The notes: a model not told the origin generated them from the letters alone. 39,547 bases of DNA from CAZABG01 sp964460985 (GCA_964460985.1 CAYWQX010000019.1:1-39547), one strand, 5' to 3'. Positions 32,254-39,547 are shown, numbered from the stretch's first letter. A program made the numbers and translations.

Positions 32254-32950
32254 GTACGAAAAAAGCGATCCCAATACGATTAAACTAATGTTTGGCGCCA
32301 TCGCTAAACGCTACGACTTTGTAAATGGTGTTCTATCCTTCAATTTGCATAAGATTTGGAATAAAAAACTCATACAACACACTTTTAGCCAAAACCCTGC
32401 AACCTTTTTAGATCTGTGTGCAGGAACCGGCGAGATTGCCTACACTTGGCTGAAAACAACCAAAACTCCTAAAAAGGGTTATTTGGTTGATTTTTGTAAA
32501 GAAATGCTCGACTGCGCCCGGGAAAGAGCCCCTAAAAACCACGATCTCGAATTGATAGTAGCTGACGCTCAAGCCATCCCCCTTCCCGATTCGTCGGTTG
32601 AAGCGGTATCAGTCGCCTATGGGATCCGAAACGTGAAAGATCCCTCTCTTTGTTTTAGGGAAGTCAACCGAGTTCTACAACCGAACGGCCTCTTCGGCAT
32701 TCTTGAGCTGACAGAGCCTAAGAATCAAATAATCGCCTATCTTCATCGATTTTATTTAACAAAAGCACTTCCTTTTTTTGGGGGGCTTCTTACGACCAAT
32801 CCGAAAGCCTACTCTTACCTCTCTAAAAGCATCCAAAACTTTTCAAAGCCTACTGAGATCAAAGAGAAACTTGAAAAAGCCGGCTTTACTCAAGTAGAGA
32901 TTATTCCTCTCACTTTTGGCATCGCGCACATCATCCTCGCCAAGAAATAA
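32231..32950 (+). CDS. menG: Demethylmenaquinone methyltransferase MenG/UbiE
   Basis: The 239-residue methyltransferase has the UbiE/MenG opening IKLMFGAIAKRYDFVNGVLS (17-36), SAM motif FLDLCAGTGEIAY (59-71), ADAQAIPLPDSSVEAVSVAYGIRNV and the FREVNRVLQPNG post-motif. It methylates demethylmenaquinone, the last step of menaquinone synthesis. The ATG at 32231 is preferred to 32216 because homology begins close to it. It overlaps the NqrM-like gene by 23 bases and is convergent with a small membrane gene. Other men genes lie at 34962-38545. Confidence 0.93.
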   Translation: MTNIKNIEYEKSDPNTIKLMFGAIAKRYDFVNGVLSFNLHKIWNKKLIQHTFSQNPATFLDLCAGTGEIAYTWLKTTKTPKKGYLVDFCKEMLDCARERAPKNHDLELIVADAQAIPLPDSSVEAVSVAYGIRNVKDPSLCFREVNRVLQPNGLFGILELTEPKNQIIAYLHRFYLTKALPFFGGLLTTNPKAYSYLSKSIQNFSKPTEIKEKLEKAGFTQVEIIPLTFGIAHIILAKK

Positions 32951-32956
32951 AAGAGT

Positions 32957-33241
32957 TTATGACGAGATAGGCTCGTAGGTTGTTGCCGGTTTCATACGGA
33001 GTATTTTAAACACAATCACCATAAAAGCAATTGCAAAACAGCCTGTGATGCCAAAACAGATATAACCCGTTAAACGATTTCCTTCATAAGCATTCACACT
33101 ATACCCGATAGCCGAGGCGATTGATAAACCCGAAAACAAACAACAAAAAGCGGCGGTAATGACTTTGGTTTGATTATGAGTGGGTTGAAAAACACATTTC
33201 GCCTCACCCGAGGATAAATCCGAATCGTAGGTTATGACCAT
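32957..33241 (-). CDS. Small protein with two membrane spans, unknown
   Basis: The 94-residue protein has two hydrophobic segments (ITAAFCCLFSGLSIASAIGY and LTGYICFGITGCFAIAFMVI) joined by a short loop, and a short soluble end. No family is recognised. It overlaps the end of aroB by ten bases on the same strand, which points to co-translation. It may be a lineage-specific membrane protein. Confidence 0.65.
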   Translation of the reverse strand: MVITYDSDLSSGEAKCVFQPTHNQTKVITAAFCCLFSGLSIASAIGYSVNAYEGNRLTGYICFGITGCFAIAFMVIVFKILRMKPATTYEPISS

Positions 33242-34197
33242 CGTTTTTCTGCCTCTGATAAAGCTTTTTCAAATTCGGAATAGGTGATTTCTTCCACATA
33301 CTCCCCTTTAGAAGAATCTGGATTTCCAATTGTTTTAAGAAGGGTCACTCGAGGCACTTGATTTTTCGCTTTCTTATCGGTTTTCATAATGTCCCATAAA
33401 GCTTGAGGGTCATACGATGAGAGTGGAGGGAGGTTTAAACGTTTAAAAAATGCGATGATGTCTTTCACATCCAGACCATTTCTCTCTCTTGCAATCAAGG
33501 CTTCAACCACAATCCCTTGAGCCACCGCCTCGCCATGATTGACTCGGTAATTCGTGAAAGTTTCAATGGCATGACCCACTGTGTGGCCTAAGTTGAGAAG
33601 CCTTCTTTTCCCCCCCTCTTTAAAGTCCTCGCCCGCGATCTCGTTTTTAATCTGAACGCTACGGTCGATCGCCTCTTTCATGGAAGGTCCCAAATTGAGG
33701 ATATCCTCTAAATTCTTACTCAAAAAGTCATAATAGGAACGGTCATAAATCAAACCATGTTTGACCATTTCAACAAACCCGGACCTAAGCTCCCTTAAAG
33801 GGAGCGATTTTAAAAAGTCCAGATCGACTCTAATATCAACCGGAGGATGGAACGATCCGATCAGGTTTTTTCCAAAAGGGGTGTCTACTCCTGTTTTTCC
33901 GCCTATAGAGGCATCCACCATCGAAAGAAGGGTGGTAGGATAAGCGATCCAGGGTATCCCCCTGCAAAATGTCGCTGCGACAAAGCCCCCTAAATCGAGG
34001 GTGACGCCCCCTCCTACAACAATCAATGTGGTGTCTCTTCCGCAGCCCATTCTAAATAGCTCATCTTCAATTTGCTGCTTCATCTCGCGGGTTTTATTTT
34101 TTTCACCCCCGGGATAAAGAATCAACTTTGCTTTTTCTTTCTCAGCAATTTCACGCGCTTTATCTTGAATGACCTCTTCAGACAACACCACTTTCAT
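33232..34197 (-). CDS. aroB: 3-dehydroquinate synthase, shortened N-terminus
   Basis: The 321-residue protein has the AroB core: YPGGEKNKT (28-36), VVGGGVTLDLGGFVAATFCRG (60-80), IAYPTTLLSMVDASIGGKTGVD, and zinc ligands in GFVEMVKHGLI (E143), LNLGHTVGHAIE (H205) and VNHGEAVAQG (H221). It converts DAHP to 3-dehydroquinate in the shikimate pathway, source of chorismate for menaquinone and aromatics. It is shorter than the usual 350-370 residues: the first beta strands are missing, and a TAA two codons upstream in frame rules out a longer start. It follows the nitroreductase gene by three bases. Confidence 0.92.
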   Translation of the reverse strand: MKVVLSEEVIQDKAREIAEKEKAKLILYPGGEKNKTREMKQQIEDELFRMGCGRDTTLIVVGGGVTLDLGGFVAATFCRGIPWIAYPTTLLSMVDASIGGKTGVDTPFGKNLIGSFHPPVDIRVDLDFLKSLPLRELRSGFVEMVKHGLIYDRSYYDFLSKNLEDILNLGPSMKEAIDRSVQIKNEIAGEDFKEGGKRRLLNLGHTVGHAIETFTNYRVNHGEAVAQGIVVEALIARERNGLDVKDIIAFFKRLNLPPLSSYDPQALWDIMKTDKKAKNQVPRVTLLKTIGNPDSSKGEYVEEITYSEFEKALSEAEKRWS

Positions 34198-34200
34198 TAT

Positions 34201-34797
34201 TTATTTTCCCCATTTACCAAAGAAAAACTGCGACTCTGTCGGTCTTCGCACTTTTTCTTTTTGTTCAGCCCCTTGTTTCTCATAACCTAAAGCTATCACA
34301 GAAATAGGCTGATAGCGAGAAGGAATGTTGAAGGCCTGAGTAATTTTAACCGGATCAAAACCGCCCATTTGATGCGTCATTAATCCAAGATCTGTCGCTT
34401 TAAGAACAAAAAAGGCCGCCGATGCGCCTGAATCGTACAAGCCCCATCCATTGGGTTTATCATTTTTTGTAAGCTGTGTATCGGCTGCCACAACGACTAA
34501 AACGGGGGCATTTTTGGCCCAGTTTTGATTGAACTCAACTAACGAGCTCATAATTTTTTGATACGCTTCAGGATGCTTTTCCTTCGAAGCAATAATGTAT
34601 CTCCAAGGTTGGTCATTGTAGCTGGAGGGAGCCGACTCAGCGGCCTTTATCATTTTTTCAAGATCAGTCGTTGAGACATCTCTTGCAGCATCAAACTCAT
34701 AGCCGCTATGACGTTTGTCGATTAAGTCGGTAAACTCATGCCCTACAAGCGGCATGGTCAGTAAAGTAAGAGAGAGAAGTTGTTTTATCATGGTCAT
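34201..34797 (-). CDS. Nitroreductase-family protein with signal peptide
   Basis: The 198-residue protein carries a nitroreductase domain: LIDKRHSGYEFD (25-36), ESAPSSYNDQPWRYIIAS (54-71), YDSGASAAFFVLKATDLGL and MGGFDPVKITQAFNIPSRYQPISVIALGY. Such proteins bind FMN and reduce nitro compounds, quinones or flavins with NAD(P)H, normally in the cytosol. Here the N-terminus MTMIKQLLSLTLLTMPLVGHEF looks like a signal peptide directly preceding the domain, hinting at export. It is upstream of aroB on the same strand. Confidence 0.87.
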   Translation of the reverse strand: MTMIKQLLSLTLLTMPLVGHEFTDLIDKRHSGYEFDAARDVSTTDLEKMIKAAESAPSSYNDQPWRYIIASKEKHPEAYQKIMSSLVEFNQNWAKNAPVLVVVAADTQLTKNDKPNGWGLYDSGASAAFFVLKATDLGLMTHQMGGFDPVKITQAFNIPSRYQPISVIALGYEKQGAEQKEKVRRPTESQFFFGKWGK

Positions 34798-34803
34798 AAG
34801 AAT

Positions 34804-34809
34804 ATAGTA
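34804..34809 (-). promoter_or_regulatory. Possible -10 (TACTAT) for the nitroreductase-aroB unit
   Basis: Read leftward, TACTAT ends six bases before the first ATG of the nitroreductase gene. There is no Shine-Dalgarno and no clear -35. Confidence 0.3.
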
Positions 34810-34835
34810 TTTGCATTCTTTATGGGGAGAAAATT

Positions 34836-34965
34836 ATGCCAGCTATCAAAATCGTTCAAATAGCCCCCACAAGTTTTATTTGGCGAAGCGAATCTTTTTA
34901 AGCTTTCGGATCATAAAATTGTTTTATCTGACCCTTTCAAAGAACTTTTGAATGAAACACTTTAA
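34836..34965 (+). pseudogene. Possible short gene remnant with a frameshift
   Basis: Between the nitroreductase and menE lies an ATG at 34836 with GGGGAG six bases upstream, opening 21 codons (MPAIKIVQIAPTSFIWRSES then stop). Just past this stop, the +1 frame reads LSDHKIVLSDPFKELLNETL up to a stop at 34963-34965. Joined by a +1 shift in the run of T near 34896-34900, the two would make a product of about 42 residues that looks protein-like. It may be a decayed gene end, a small frameshifted gene, or chance. No family is recognised. Confidence 0.25.
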
Positions 34966-35999
34966 GACTCTAAATACCCTTCCATAAGGCTTTTTCGACA
35001 TATTTTCCCCACACTATTCAGCGGGAACTCTTTAACATAAACATGCCGGCAGATCTTTTGGACTCCCGGCATGCCCTCGTTAAAAGAAGTAAGAAATGAC
35101 TCGATATTCGGATCATCATGAAACAGTGTAAGCTTTTGACCGAGCCTTGCGTCCTTAACCGGCAATAAAACCATCCGGGAGGTATTGGCTAAGCGATATT
35201 TGAAATCGACCAGCTTTTTTTCCATTTCCGATAAAGAGACAAGCTCCCCTTTCACTTTTATAACCTGCTCTCTTCCATAAATTTTCAGCTCAGGCTCTGT
35301 CTCCCCTTTATCGGAACTTACAAACCAACCCTCTTTTTTAGGATCAGTGAAAACCCCCTCCTCGATATAGCCGGTCATTAGAGCGTCGGATTTGACGGCA
35401 ATAAAACCCCCTTCGGTTTTGAGCTGAATGTGAGAGAGTGGAAGGAGTTTCGTTTCGTTAAGTCTTGTCGTGGCTATCTGCGAGCACGCTTCGGTCATTC
35501 CGTAGGATTGATAGAGAGGCCATCCAAGATCACGTGCTTTTTTGAAGAGCGTTTGATCTAATCGATCGCCCCCGATTACAACCCCTCTTAAAGACGAGGG
35601 AGGTCTTTTTTCGGCTTGTACTAAATCATAAAGCTGGGTTGGCACAAGAGAGGTTAAGGTCGATCCCTCGCACTCTTTGATAAAAGCTTCAACACTCCAT
35701 TTTTGAGAAAGGGATTTCACCCAGTTGTTTCCAAGGTAGGCTCTTGCCAAAATAGAGAGGCCGCCCACATGAAAAAGGGGAAGAGAGATCAGCCAGCGGT
35801 CGTTGAGAGTCACGTCCAAGTGCTTATTCACCGCTTCAGCTGATACCAAAAAAGAGTCGTAGGAAAGGATTACCCATTTGGGAAGGATAGATCCTGTCGT
35901 ACACAAAATAATCGAGCGATCAATAGGACTTGGTTTTTTTAAAGCGTGTTGAGGATTCGCAATGACTATTCCCTCTTTTTTTTGCCAATCAATGATCAT
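34962..35999 (-). CDS. menE: O-succinylbenzoate--CoA ligase, short form
   Basis: The 345-residue adenylate-forming enzyme has the ATP-binding loop LCTTGSILPKWVILSY (32-47), SLPLFHVGGLSILARA (73-88), YQSYGMTEACSQIATT near 165, GREQVIKVKGELVSL near 246 and PLNSVGKICRKSL at the end (the catalytic Lys region). This is the MenE pattern, activating o-succinylbenzoate with CoA. Normal MenE proteins are 450-490 residues with the ATP loop near 140-160; here it is at about 33, so roughly 100 N-terminal residues are absent. The start overlaps menC by 11 bases. It is the last gene of menB-A-C-E. Confidence 0.88.
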   Translation of the reverse strand: MIIDWQKKEGIVIANPQHALKKPSPIDRSIILCTTGSILPKWVILSYDSFLVSAEAVNKHLDVTLNDRWLISLPLFHVGGLSILARAYLGNNWVKSLSQKWSVEAFIKECEGSTLTSLVPTQLYDLVQAEKRPPSSLRGVVIGGDRLDQTLFKKARDLGWPLYQSYGMTEACSQIATTRLNETKLLPLSHIQLKTEGGFIAVKSDALMTGYIEEGVFTDPKKEGWFVSSDKGETEPELKIYGREQVIKVKGELVSLSEMEKKLVDFKYRLANTSRMVLLPVKDARLGQKLTLFHDDPNIESFLTSFNEGMPGVQKICRHVYVKEFPLNSVGKICRKSLMEGYLES

Positions 36000-36873
36000 C
36001 CCAGGTCAACCCTTGCAAAAGATCATCAAAACCAAAACCATATCCAGGAGGAATTTCAAGTTTAAATTTCCCATCTACTAATTGAGAAAAAGGGGTAGGC
36101 TCCAGCATACGATGGGATAAAAATCCCCCTGCCTCTTTTGTCACTTTTAAAGAGGTGTAGGCGGCCGCTAACTCTCCTAAAGGGTGGTCCAGAGAGGAGG
36201 TGACGACAATTCTTTGAGCTGTTCTTTTAAGGGGTAATTTTTCCCTAGCCGGTTTATAGATAAGCACTTTAGCAGGCCCTTGAAATCCCTTTAACATTTC
36301 ACGATCAACAGCTAAATCGATGGGAAAATCGTCCTGGATTTTCTTCCATTTCGCTTCATCATATTCAAAGGGGTCCTCGATAAAATCGATTTGCTTATAG
36401 AGCGGTTCAATCGTCTGAAGAAAATGACGAAATGAGGTCTCTGTTAAAGCTTCGTTAAAATCGAGCCTAAATTTAGCATGTATTTTTAATGAAAGAAGCC
36501 AAGCCATCTCCTCATCCAATTTTCTTCCCAATTTGATTTTAACAAATTTAAATCCAATCGGAATAGGCTGAAAAGGGGCAATGAGGACATGCGAATCGGG
36601 CGTTTCGGTTAAGAGCGGTTTTTTATGATATCTCGCTTCACCATCTAGCAGAGCAAAATCAAGCGCTATCTGAAATTGAGGGGTAAAATGGCCGAGCTTC
36701 GCTTCTCGAATCTGCTCTTCTAAGGGCAGATCCCCCCAAGGCTCAAAAGGGCATAGATCGGCGACTCCGAAACCATCTCCATATTCGACCTTAATCAAAG
36801 CCCCCTTACGGTTAAACAGAGGACCTTTTAACTCGTAACGGTGAAATTTTAGCCCCACTGAGCTCCTAGACAT
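35989..36873 (-). CDS. menC: o-Succinylbenzoate synthase
   Basis: The 294-residue enolase-superfamily protein has FKVKIKLG-like FKFVKIKLGRK (around 107-116, catalytic Lys), FRLDFNEALT (metal Asp), IDFIEDPFEY (metal Glu), IDLAVDREM (third acid) and VLIYKPAR (second Lys). This is the full active-site set of MenC, which dehydrates SHCHC to o-succinylbenzoate. It is a little shorter than E. coli MenC (320). It overlaps menA by 25 bases and menE by 11, showing strong translational coupling. Confidence 0.9.
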   Translation of the reverse strand: MSRSSVGLKFHRYELKGPLFNRKGALIKVEYGDGFGVADLCPFEPWGDLPLEEQIREAKLGHFTPQFQIALDFALLDGEARYHKKPLLTETPDSHVLIAPFQPIPIGFKFVKIKLGRKLDEEMAWLLSLKIHAKFRLDFNEALTETSFRHFLQTIEPLYKQIDFIEDPFEYDEAKWKKIQDDFPIDLAVDREMLKGFQGPAKVLIYKPAREKLPLKRTAQRIVVTSSLDHPLGELAAAYTSLKVTKEAGGFLSHRMLEPTPFSQLVDGKFKLEIPPGYGFGFDDLLQGLTWDDH

Positions 36874-37724
36874 AAAAGCATCCCGAAAGCGAGCTGATGA
36901 AGACCTGCTTCAGCCAAGTATTTATTATAAATCGGACCTGCCGGATGTCTCGTGATCCCTTTATAGATATTGATCGCAACCGGAAACGCGAGAAAGGGAA
37001 GGGCTCCTAAAAGCCATTTGCCTTTTGAAAACCAAAGAAGATTCAGCATATAGGGAACAAAGAGAAGGAGGGTGATTTTAGCTCTTGCAAAAGATTCGCC
37101 AAAGCGAGCCGCTAAAGTCATTTTTGAGGCTCTTTTATCCGTTTCGAGATCCCTTAGATTGTTGATTGAAATCATGACAGAAGCAAGCAAGCCGATTTCA
37201 GCACCCGTGATCCAGACCATAAAGGAGGCCTGGTGCGTCTGAAAATAGGTCGCTGAAACAGTTGCGACGAGTCCGAAGAATATAAATACAAAGAGCTCGC
37301 CAAAACCAAGATAGGCAAGTGGGTAAGGGCCACCGGTGTAGCAATAACCGGCTATGATGCTGATCGCTAGAAGAAGACCGAAATAAGGGCCGCCATATTG
37401 AAGGAAAGGCCACGCTGTAAGAAAAGTCAGCGCAAAAAAGAAAAGGCCTAGCTGATAGGTCGTTTTTTGAGTTAAGACTCCTGCCTGTAAAGCTCTGATA
37501 GGTCCTGTGCGATCGGATTGATCGGCCCCTTTTTTATGGTCGATCGCATCGTTGATTAAGTTTGTCCCCATTTGAAGACAAATGGCTGTCATCAAGAGGG
37601 ATAAGGCTACTAACCAGTTAATGTTTTGATAAGGGACCATTAAGGTCCCGACCACCACCGGAACAAAGGAGGCGCTCAGCGTTTTAGGACGAAAGGTATT
37701 AACAATACTCTCAATTTTGTTCAT
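36849..37724 (-). CDS. menA: 1,4-Dihydroxy-2-naphthoate polyprenyltransferase
   Basis: The 291-residue UbiA-family membrane enzyme has the two Asp-rich motifs NLINDAIDHKKGADQSD (55-71) and NNLRDLETDKRASK (187-200) and eight or nine membrane spans. It attaches the polyprenyl chain to dihydroxynaphthoate, making demethylmenaquinone for MenG. The opening IESIVNTFRPKTLSASFVPVVVGT is typical. It overlaps menB by four bases (ATGA) and menC by 25. Confidence 0.94.
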   Translation of the reverse strand: MNKIESIVNTFRPKTLSASFVPVVVGTLMVPYQNINWLVALSLLMTAICLQMGTNLINDAIDHKKGADQSDRTGPIRALQAGVLTQKTTYQLGLFFFALTFLTAWPFLQYGGPYFGLLLAISIIAGYCYTGGPYPLAYLGFGELFVFIFFGLVATVSATYFQTHQASFMVWITGAEIGLLASVMISINNLRDLETDKRASKMTLAARFGESFARAKITLLLFVPYMLNLLWFSKGKWLLGALPFLAFPVAINIYKGITRHPAGPIYNKYLAEAGLHQLAFGMLLCLGAQWG

Positions 37725-38545
37725 GGTAATCGCGGGTATTTCTTAAAATTGGGTTTTCTTTTCTCGAGAAAAGCGTTCTTGCCCTCCTGAGCCTCTTCAC
37801 TCATGTAGTATAAAAGAGTGGCATTGCCAGCAAGTTCTTGCAGCCCCACCTGGCCGTCGCAATCGGCATTGAAAGCCGATTTGAGGCATCTTAAAGCCAA
37901 AGGAGAGTGTTCAAGCATTTGACGGCACCAGCTTAGAGTCTCTTCTTCCAAGTTTTCATAAGGCACCACTTTATTCACTAATCCCATTTCGAGCGCTTCC
38001 TGGGCATTGTAAACTTTACAAAGATACCATATTTCACGAGCTTTCTTCTGGCCGACAATACGGCTTAGATAACTTGCCCCAAAACCTCCATCAAAAGATC
38101 CCACTTTGGGTCCTACTTGACCAAATTTGCCGTTGTCGGCGCTAATCGTTAAGTCGCAAACTACATGTAAAACATGGCCTCCCCCAATTGCCCAGCCGGC
38201 AACCATCGCGACGACCGGTTTCGGAAGGGACCTAATTTGCTTTTGAAGATCCAAAACATTTAAACGGGGAGTTCCATCTTTTCCTATATACCCCTTATCG
38301 CCTCGAACTCTCTGATCCCCTCCAGAACAAAAAGCCTCTTTTCCTTCGCCGGTTAGAATGACAACACCAATGTCTCCATCTTCCCTTGCCAAATGAAAAG
38401 CATCTGACAGCTCTTTGATCGTCTCAGGACGAAAAGCGTTTCTGACTTCGGGCCGGTTAATAGTAATTTTGGCAATCCCATCCATTTTCTCAAATTTGAT
38501 GTCTTGATAGGTTTTGATGGTCTCCCAGGTGACTAACGCTGTCAT
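37721..38545 (-). CDS. menB: 1,4-Dihydroxy-2-naphthoyl-CoA synthase
   Basis: The 274-residue crotonase-fold enzyme has INRPEVRNAFRPETIKEL (29-46), FCSGGDQRVRGDKGY (73-87), VAMVAGWAIGGGHVLHVVCDLTI (112-134) and VGSFDGGFGASYLSRIVG, followed by the C-terminal FLEKRKPNFKKYPRLP typical of MenB. It closes the second ring from o-succinylbenzoyl-CoA. It is the first gene of the minus-strand men cluster and has a strong Shine-Dalgarno (GGAGG). MenF, MenD, MenH and the thioesterase are not in the window. Confidence 0.96.
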   Translation of the reverse strand: MTALVTWETIKTYQDIKFEKMDGIAKITINRPEVRNAFRPETIKELSDAFHLAREDGDIGVVILTGEGKEAFCSGGDQRVRGDKGYIGKDGTPRLNVLDLQKQIRSLPKPVVAMVAGWAIGGGHVLHVVCDLTISADNGKFGQVGPKVGSFDGGFGASYLSRIVGQKKAREIWYLCKVYNAQEALEMGLVNKVVPYENLEEETLSWCRQMLEHSPLALRCLKSAFNADCDGQVGLQELAGNATLLYYMSEEAQEGKNAFLEKRKPNFKKYPRLP

Positions 38546-38615
38546 AAATTCCTCCAGAAAAGCACTTTAAGGAACTCTTGAAAATTTAACAAGTAATCCG
38601 TTAACAAGTGGGGGT

Positions 38616-39547
38616 ATGCCAGATGATGATGCCAAAGCTTTGAAAAACATCCGTTTACTCTCTTCTTTGTCAGATAATGAGCTTGAAATCCTATTTCCTT
38701 TTTTGAAAAAGATCGAATTCCCCTCGCTTGAAACCATATTTGAAGAGGGTGACACAGATAATTTAGATATTTATTTTATCGCGGAAGGTCTTGTTAAAGT
38801 CTATAAGTGGGATGAAAAAAGGCTGTCTAAAATCTATCTTAGAACCCTTCAAGAGGGAGATTCCTTCGGGGAGATGTCGTTTCTAGATGGCTCTTCAAGA
38901 TCGTCTACGATTGAATCGTATAAGGGAACTACCCTGTATACTTTATCTCCCCATGTTTTTGATGGAACCTCTATTGACCTTTTGACTATTTACAATAAAA
39001 TTATAAAAAATATTGCTTTAGAAAATTGCGAACGCATTCAATCCTCGAACCGCTTTTTTATAGAAAGTTCTGTCTCCTGCTCAAAAAAGCTGCAGTTTAG
39101 TATCGATTCGACCGTTCAACTCTTGTACCTCTTCGCGTCTGTCGTCGTCTTAAATTTTTTCTTCTATCTCTTTTTGGGCCCTTTTAAAATCTACAATCCC
39201 GAACTCTACTACTACCTTTTTTGGCTTATCATGGGAGGGATTTTCTATTTCTTTTATAAAAAATTTTCTCTCAATCCAGAAAATTTAGGCATCAAAGAGG
39301 AGGGTTTACTTCCCGCTGTAAAAAATGCTCTTTTAGCCTCCCTTTTCGCGATTCCTGCCGTTTGGATCTTCTCTCTGATCTTTGCCCCTTCTATCAATAG
39401 CTATCCTTTAGATTTAAAGTGGGTGTTAGCTTATCTGTCCTACACCATCATCTACGAAATCATTGCAAGAGGCTATCTTTTAAACACCCTCAAAAACGAT
39501 TTTAATCTCGATAAAATCGCCTACTCGATCTTTCTCTCTTCCGCCTT
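38616..39547 (+). CDS. Cyclic-nucleotide-binding domain fused to CPBP-like membrane protein (partial)
   Basis: An open frame from ATG 38616 runs off the window after about 310 codons. Residues 10-115 form a cNMP-binding domain: LLSSLSDNELEILFPF, FEEGDTDN (42-49), LQEGDSFGEMSFLDGSSRSSTI (78-99) with the phosphate-loop Glu and Arg95. Then come hydrophobic spans (170-190, 199-215, 235-258, 268-285) and YEIIARGYLLNTL (280-292), which resembles the ExxxR-G motif of the CPBP (CAAX protease/bacteriocin-processing) family, with E281 and R285. Its C-terminus with further catalytic residues is outside. It may be an intramembrane protease controlled by a nucleotide. It is divergent from menB. Confidence 0.75.
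   Translation, partial: MPDDDAKALKNIRLLSSLSDNELEILFPFLKKIEFPSLETIFEEGDTDNLDIYFIAEGLVKVYKWDEKRLSKIYLRTLQEGDSFGEMSFLDGSSRSSTIESYKGTTLYTLSPHVFDGTSIDLLTIYNKIIKNIALENCERIQSSNRFFIESSVSCSKKLQFSIDSTVQLLYLFASVVVLNFFFYLFLGPFKIYNPELYYYLFWLIMGGIFYFFYKKFSLNPENLGIKEEGLLPAVKNALLASLFAIPAVWIFSLIFAPSINSYPLDLKWVLAYLSYTIIYEIIARGYLLNTLKNDFNLDKIAYSIFLSSA

Noticed and set aside
1..39547. tRNA, rRNA, CRISPR arrays, insertion sequences, prophage
   Set aside because: No cloverleaf-like sequence, spaced direct repeats, transposase or phage gene was recognised on either strand.

Overview
This window looks like chromosomal DNA from a member of the Chlamydiae, probably an environmental (amoeba- or animal-associated) lineage rather than a classical Chlamydia. 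The strongest sign is a clear homologue of CPAF, the chlamydial secreted protease, at 4332-6005 on the minus strand, with its His/Ser/Glu catalytic residues intact. Supporting signs are an NqrM-like small protein, several large proteins of unknown family, MORN and TMEM14-like proteins, and a very dense AT-rich layout. I cannot name the genus. No rRNA, tRNA, insertion sequence, CRISPR array or phage gene was seen, and no gene-free stretch exceeds about 170 bases.

Layout. 1-886 (minus) is the N-terminal part of a KefB-type cation:proton antiporter. 927-6005 (minus) holds CPAF followed, in the same reading frame and only two codons after its stop, by an 1132-residue protein with a nucleotidyltransferase-like head. 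6077-9347 (plus) holds an RluB/RsuA-type pseudouridine synthase, an Rsm22/METTL17-type methyltransferase with iron-sulfur-type cysteines, and an unknown protein; the first two act on ribosomal RNA or ribosome assembly. 9380-12311 (minus) has oligopeptide ABC ATPases OppD and OppF and an MFS transporter. 12401-18447 is a mosaic of small units: unknown proteins, a dienelactone hydrolase-like enzyme with two small membrane proteins, a DUF892 ferritin-like protein, an exported polysaccharide pyruvyl transferase-like protein, a MORN protein and a DUF6624 protein. 18516-21264 is a DevC/DevA/DevB-like exporter (permease, ATPase, membrane fusion protein). 21266-25269 has a HI0933-type flavoprotein, a photolyase of the iron-sulfur bacterial cryptochrome family that has lost the cluster loop, and an ABC exporter with a shrunken ATPase domain. 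25299-31091 appears to be one transcription unit: RNase Y, a DUF3604 protein with a degraded metal site, and three unknown proteins, two of which share a duplicated module.

31051-38545 is rich in core metabolism: NagA, NqrM-like protein, MenG/UbiE, a small membrane protein, AroB, an exported nitroreductase, and the overlapping minus-strand menB-menA-menC-menE cluster. Together with MenG these cover much of the classical chorismate-derived menaquinone pathway, and AroB feeds chorismate. MenF, MenD and MenH are not here. The window ends inside a cyclic-nucleotide-binding domain fused to a CPBP-like membrane domain.

A recurring feature is regulatory: many first genes of transcription units have a sigma70-like -10 hexamer ending only 6-9 bases before the chosen start codon and no Shine-Dalgarno sequence, whereas genes inside operons and a few others (CPAF, menB, DUF892) do have one. 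This suggests widespread leaderless or near-leaderless mRNAs. All functional statements rest on reading the translated sequences by eye; no database search was run.
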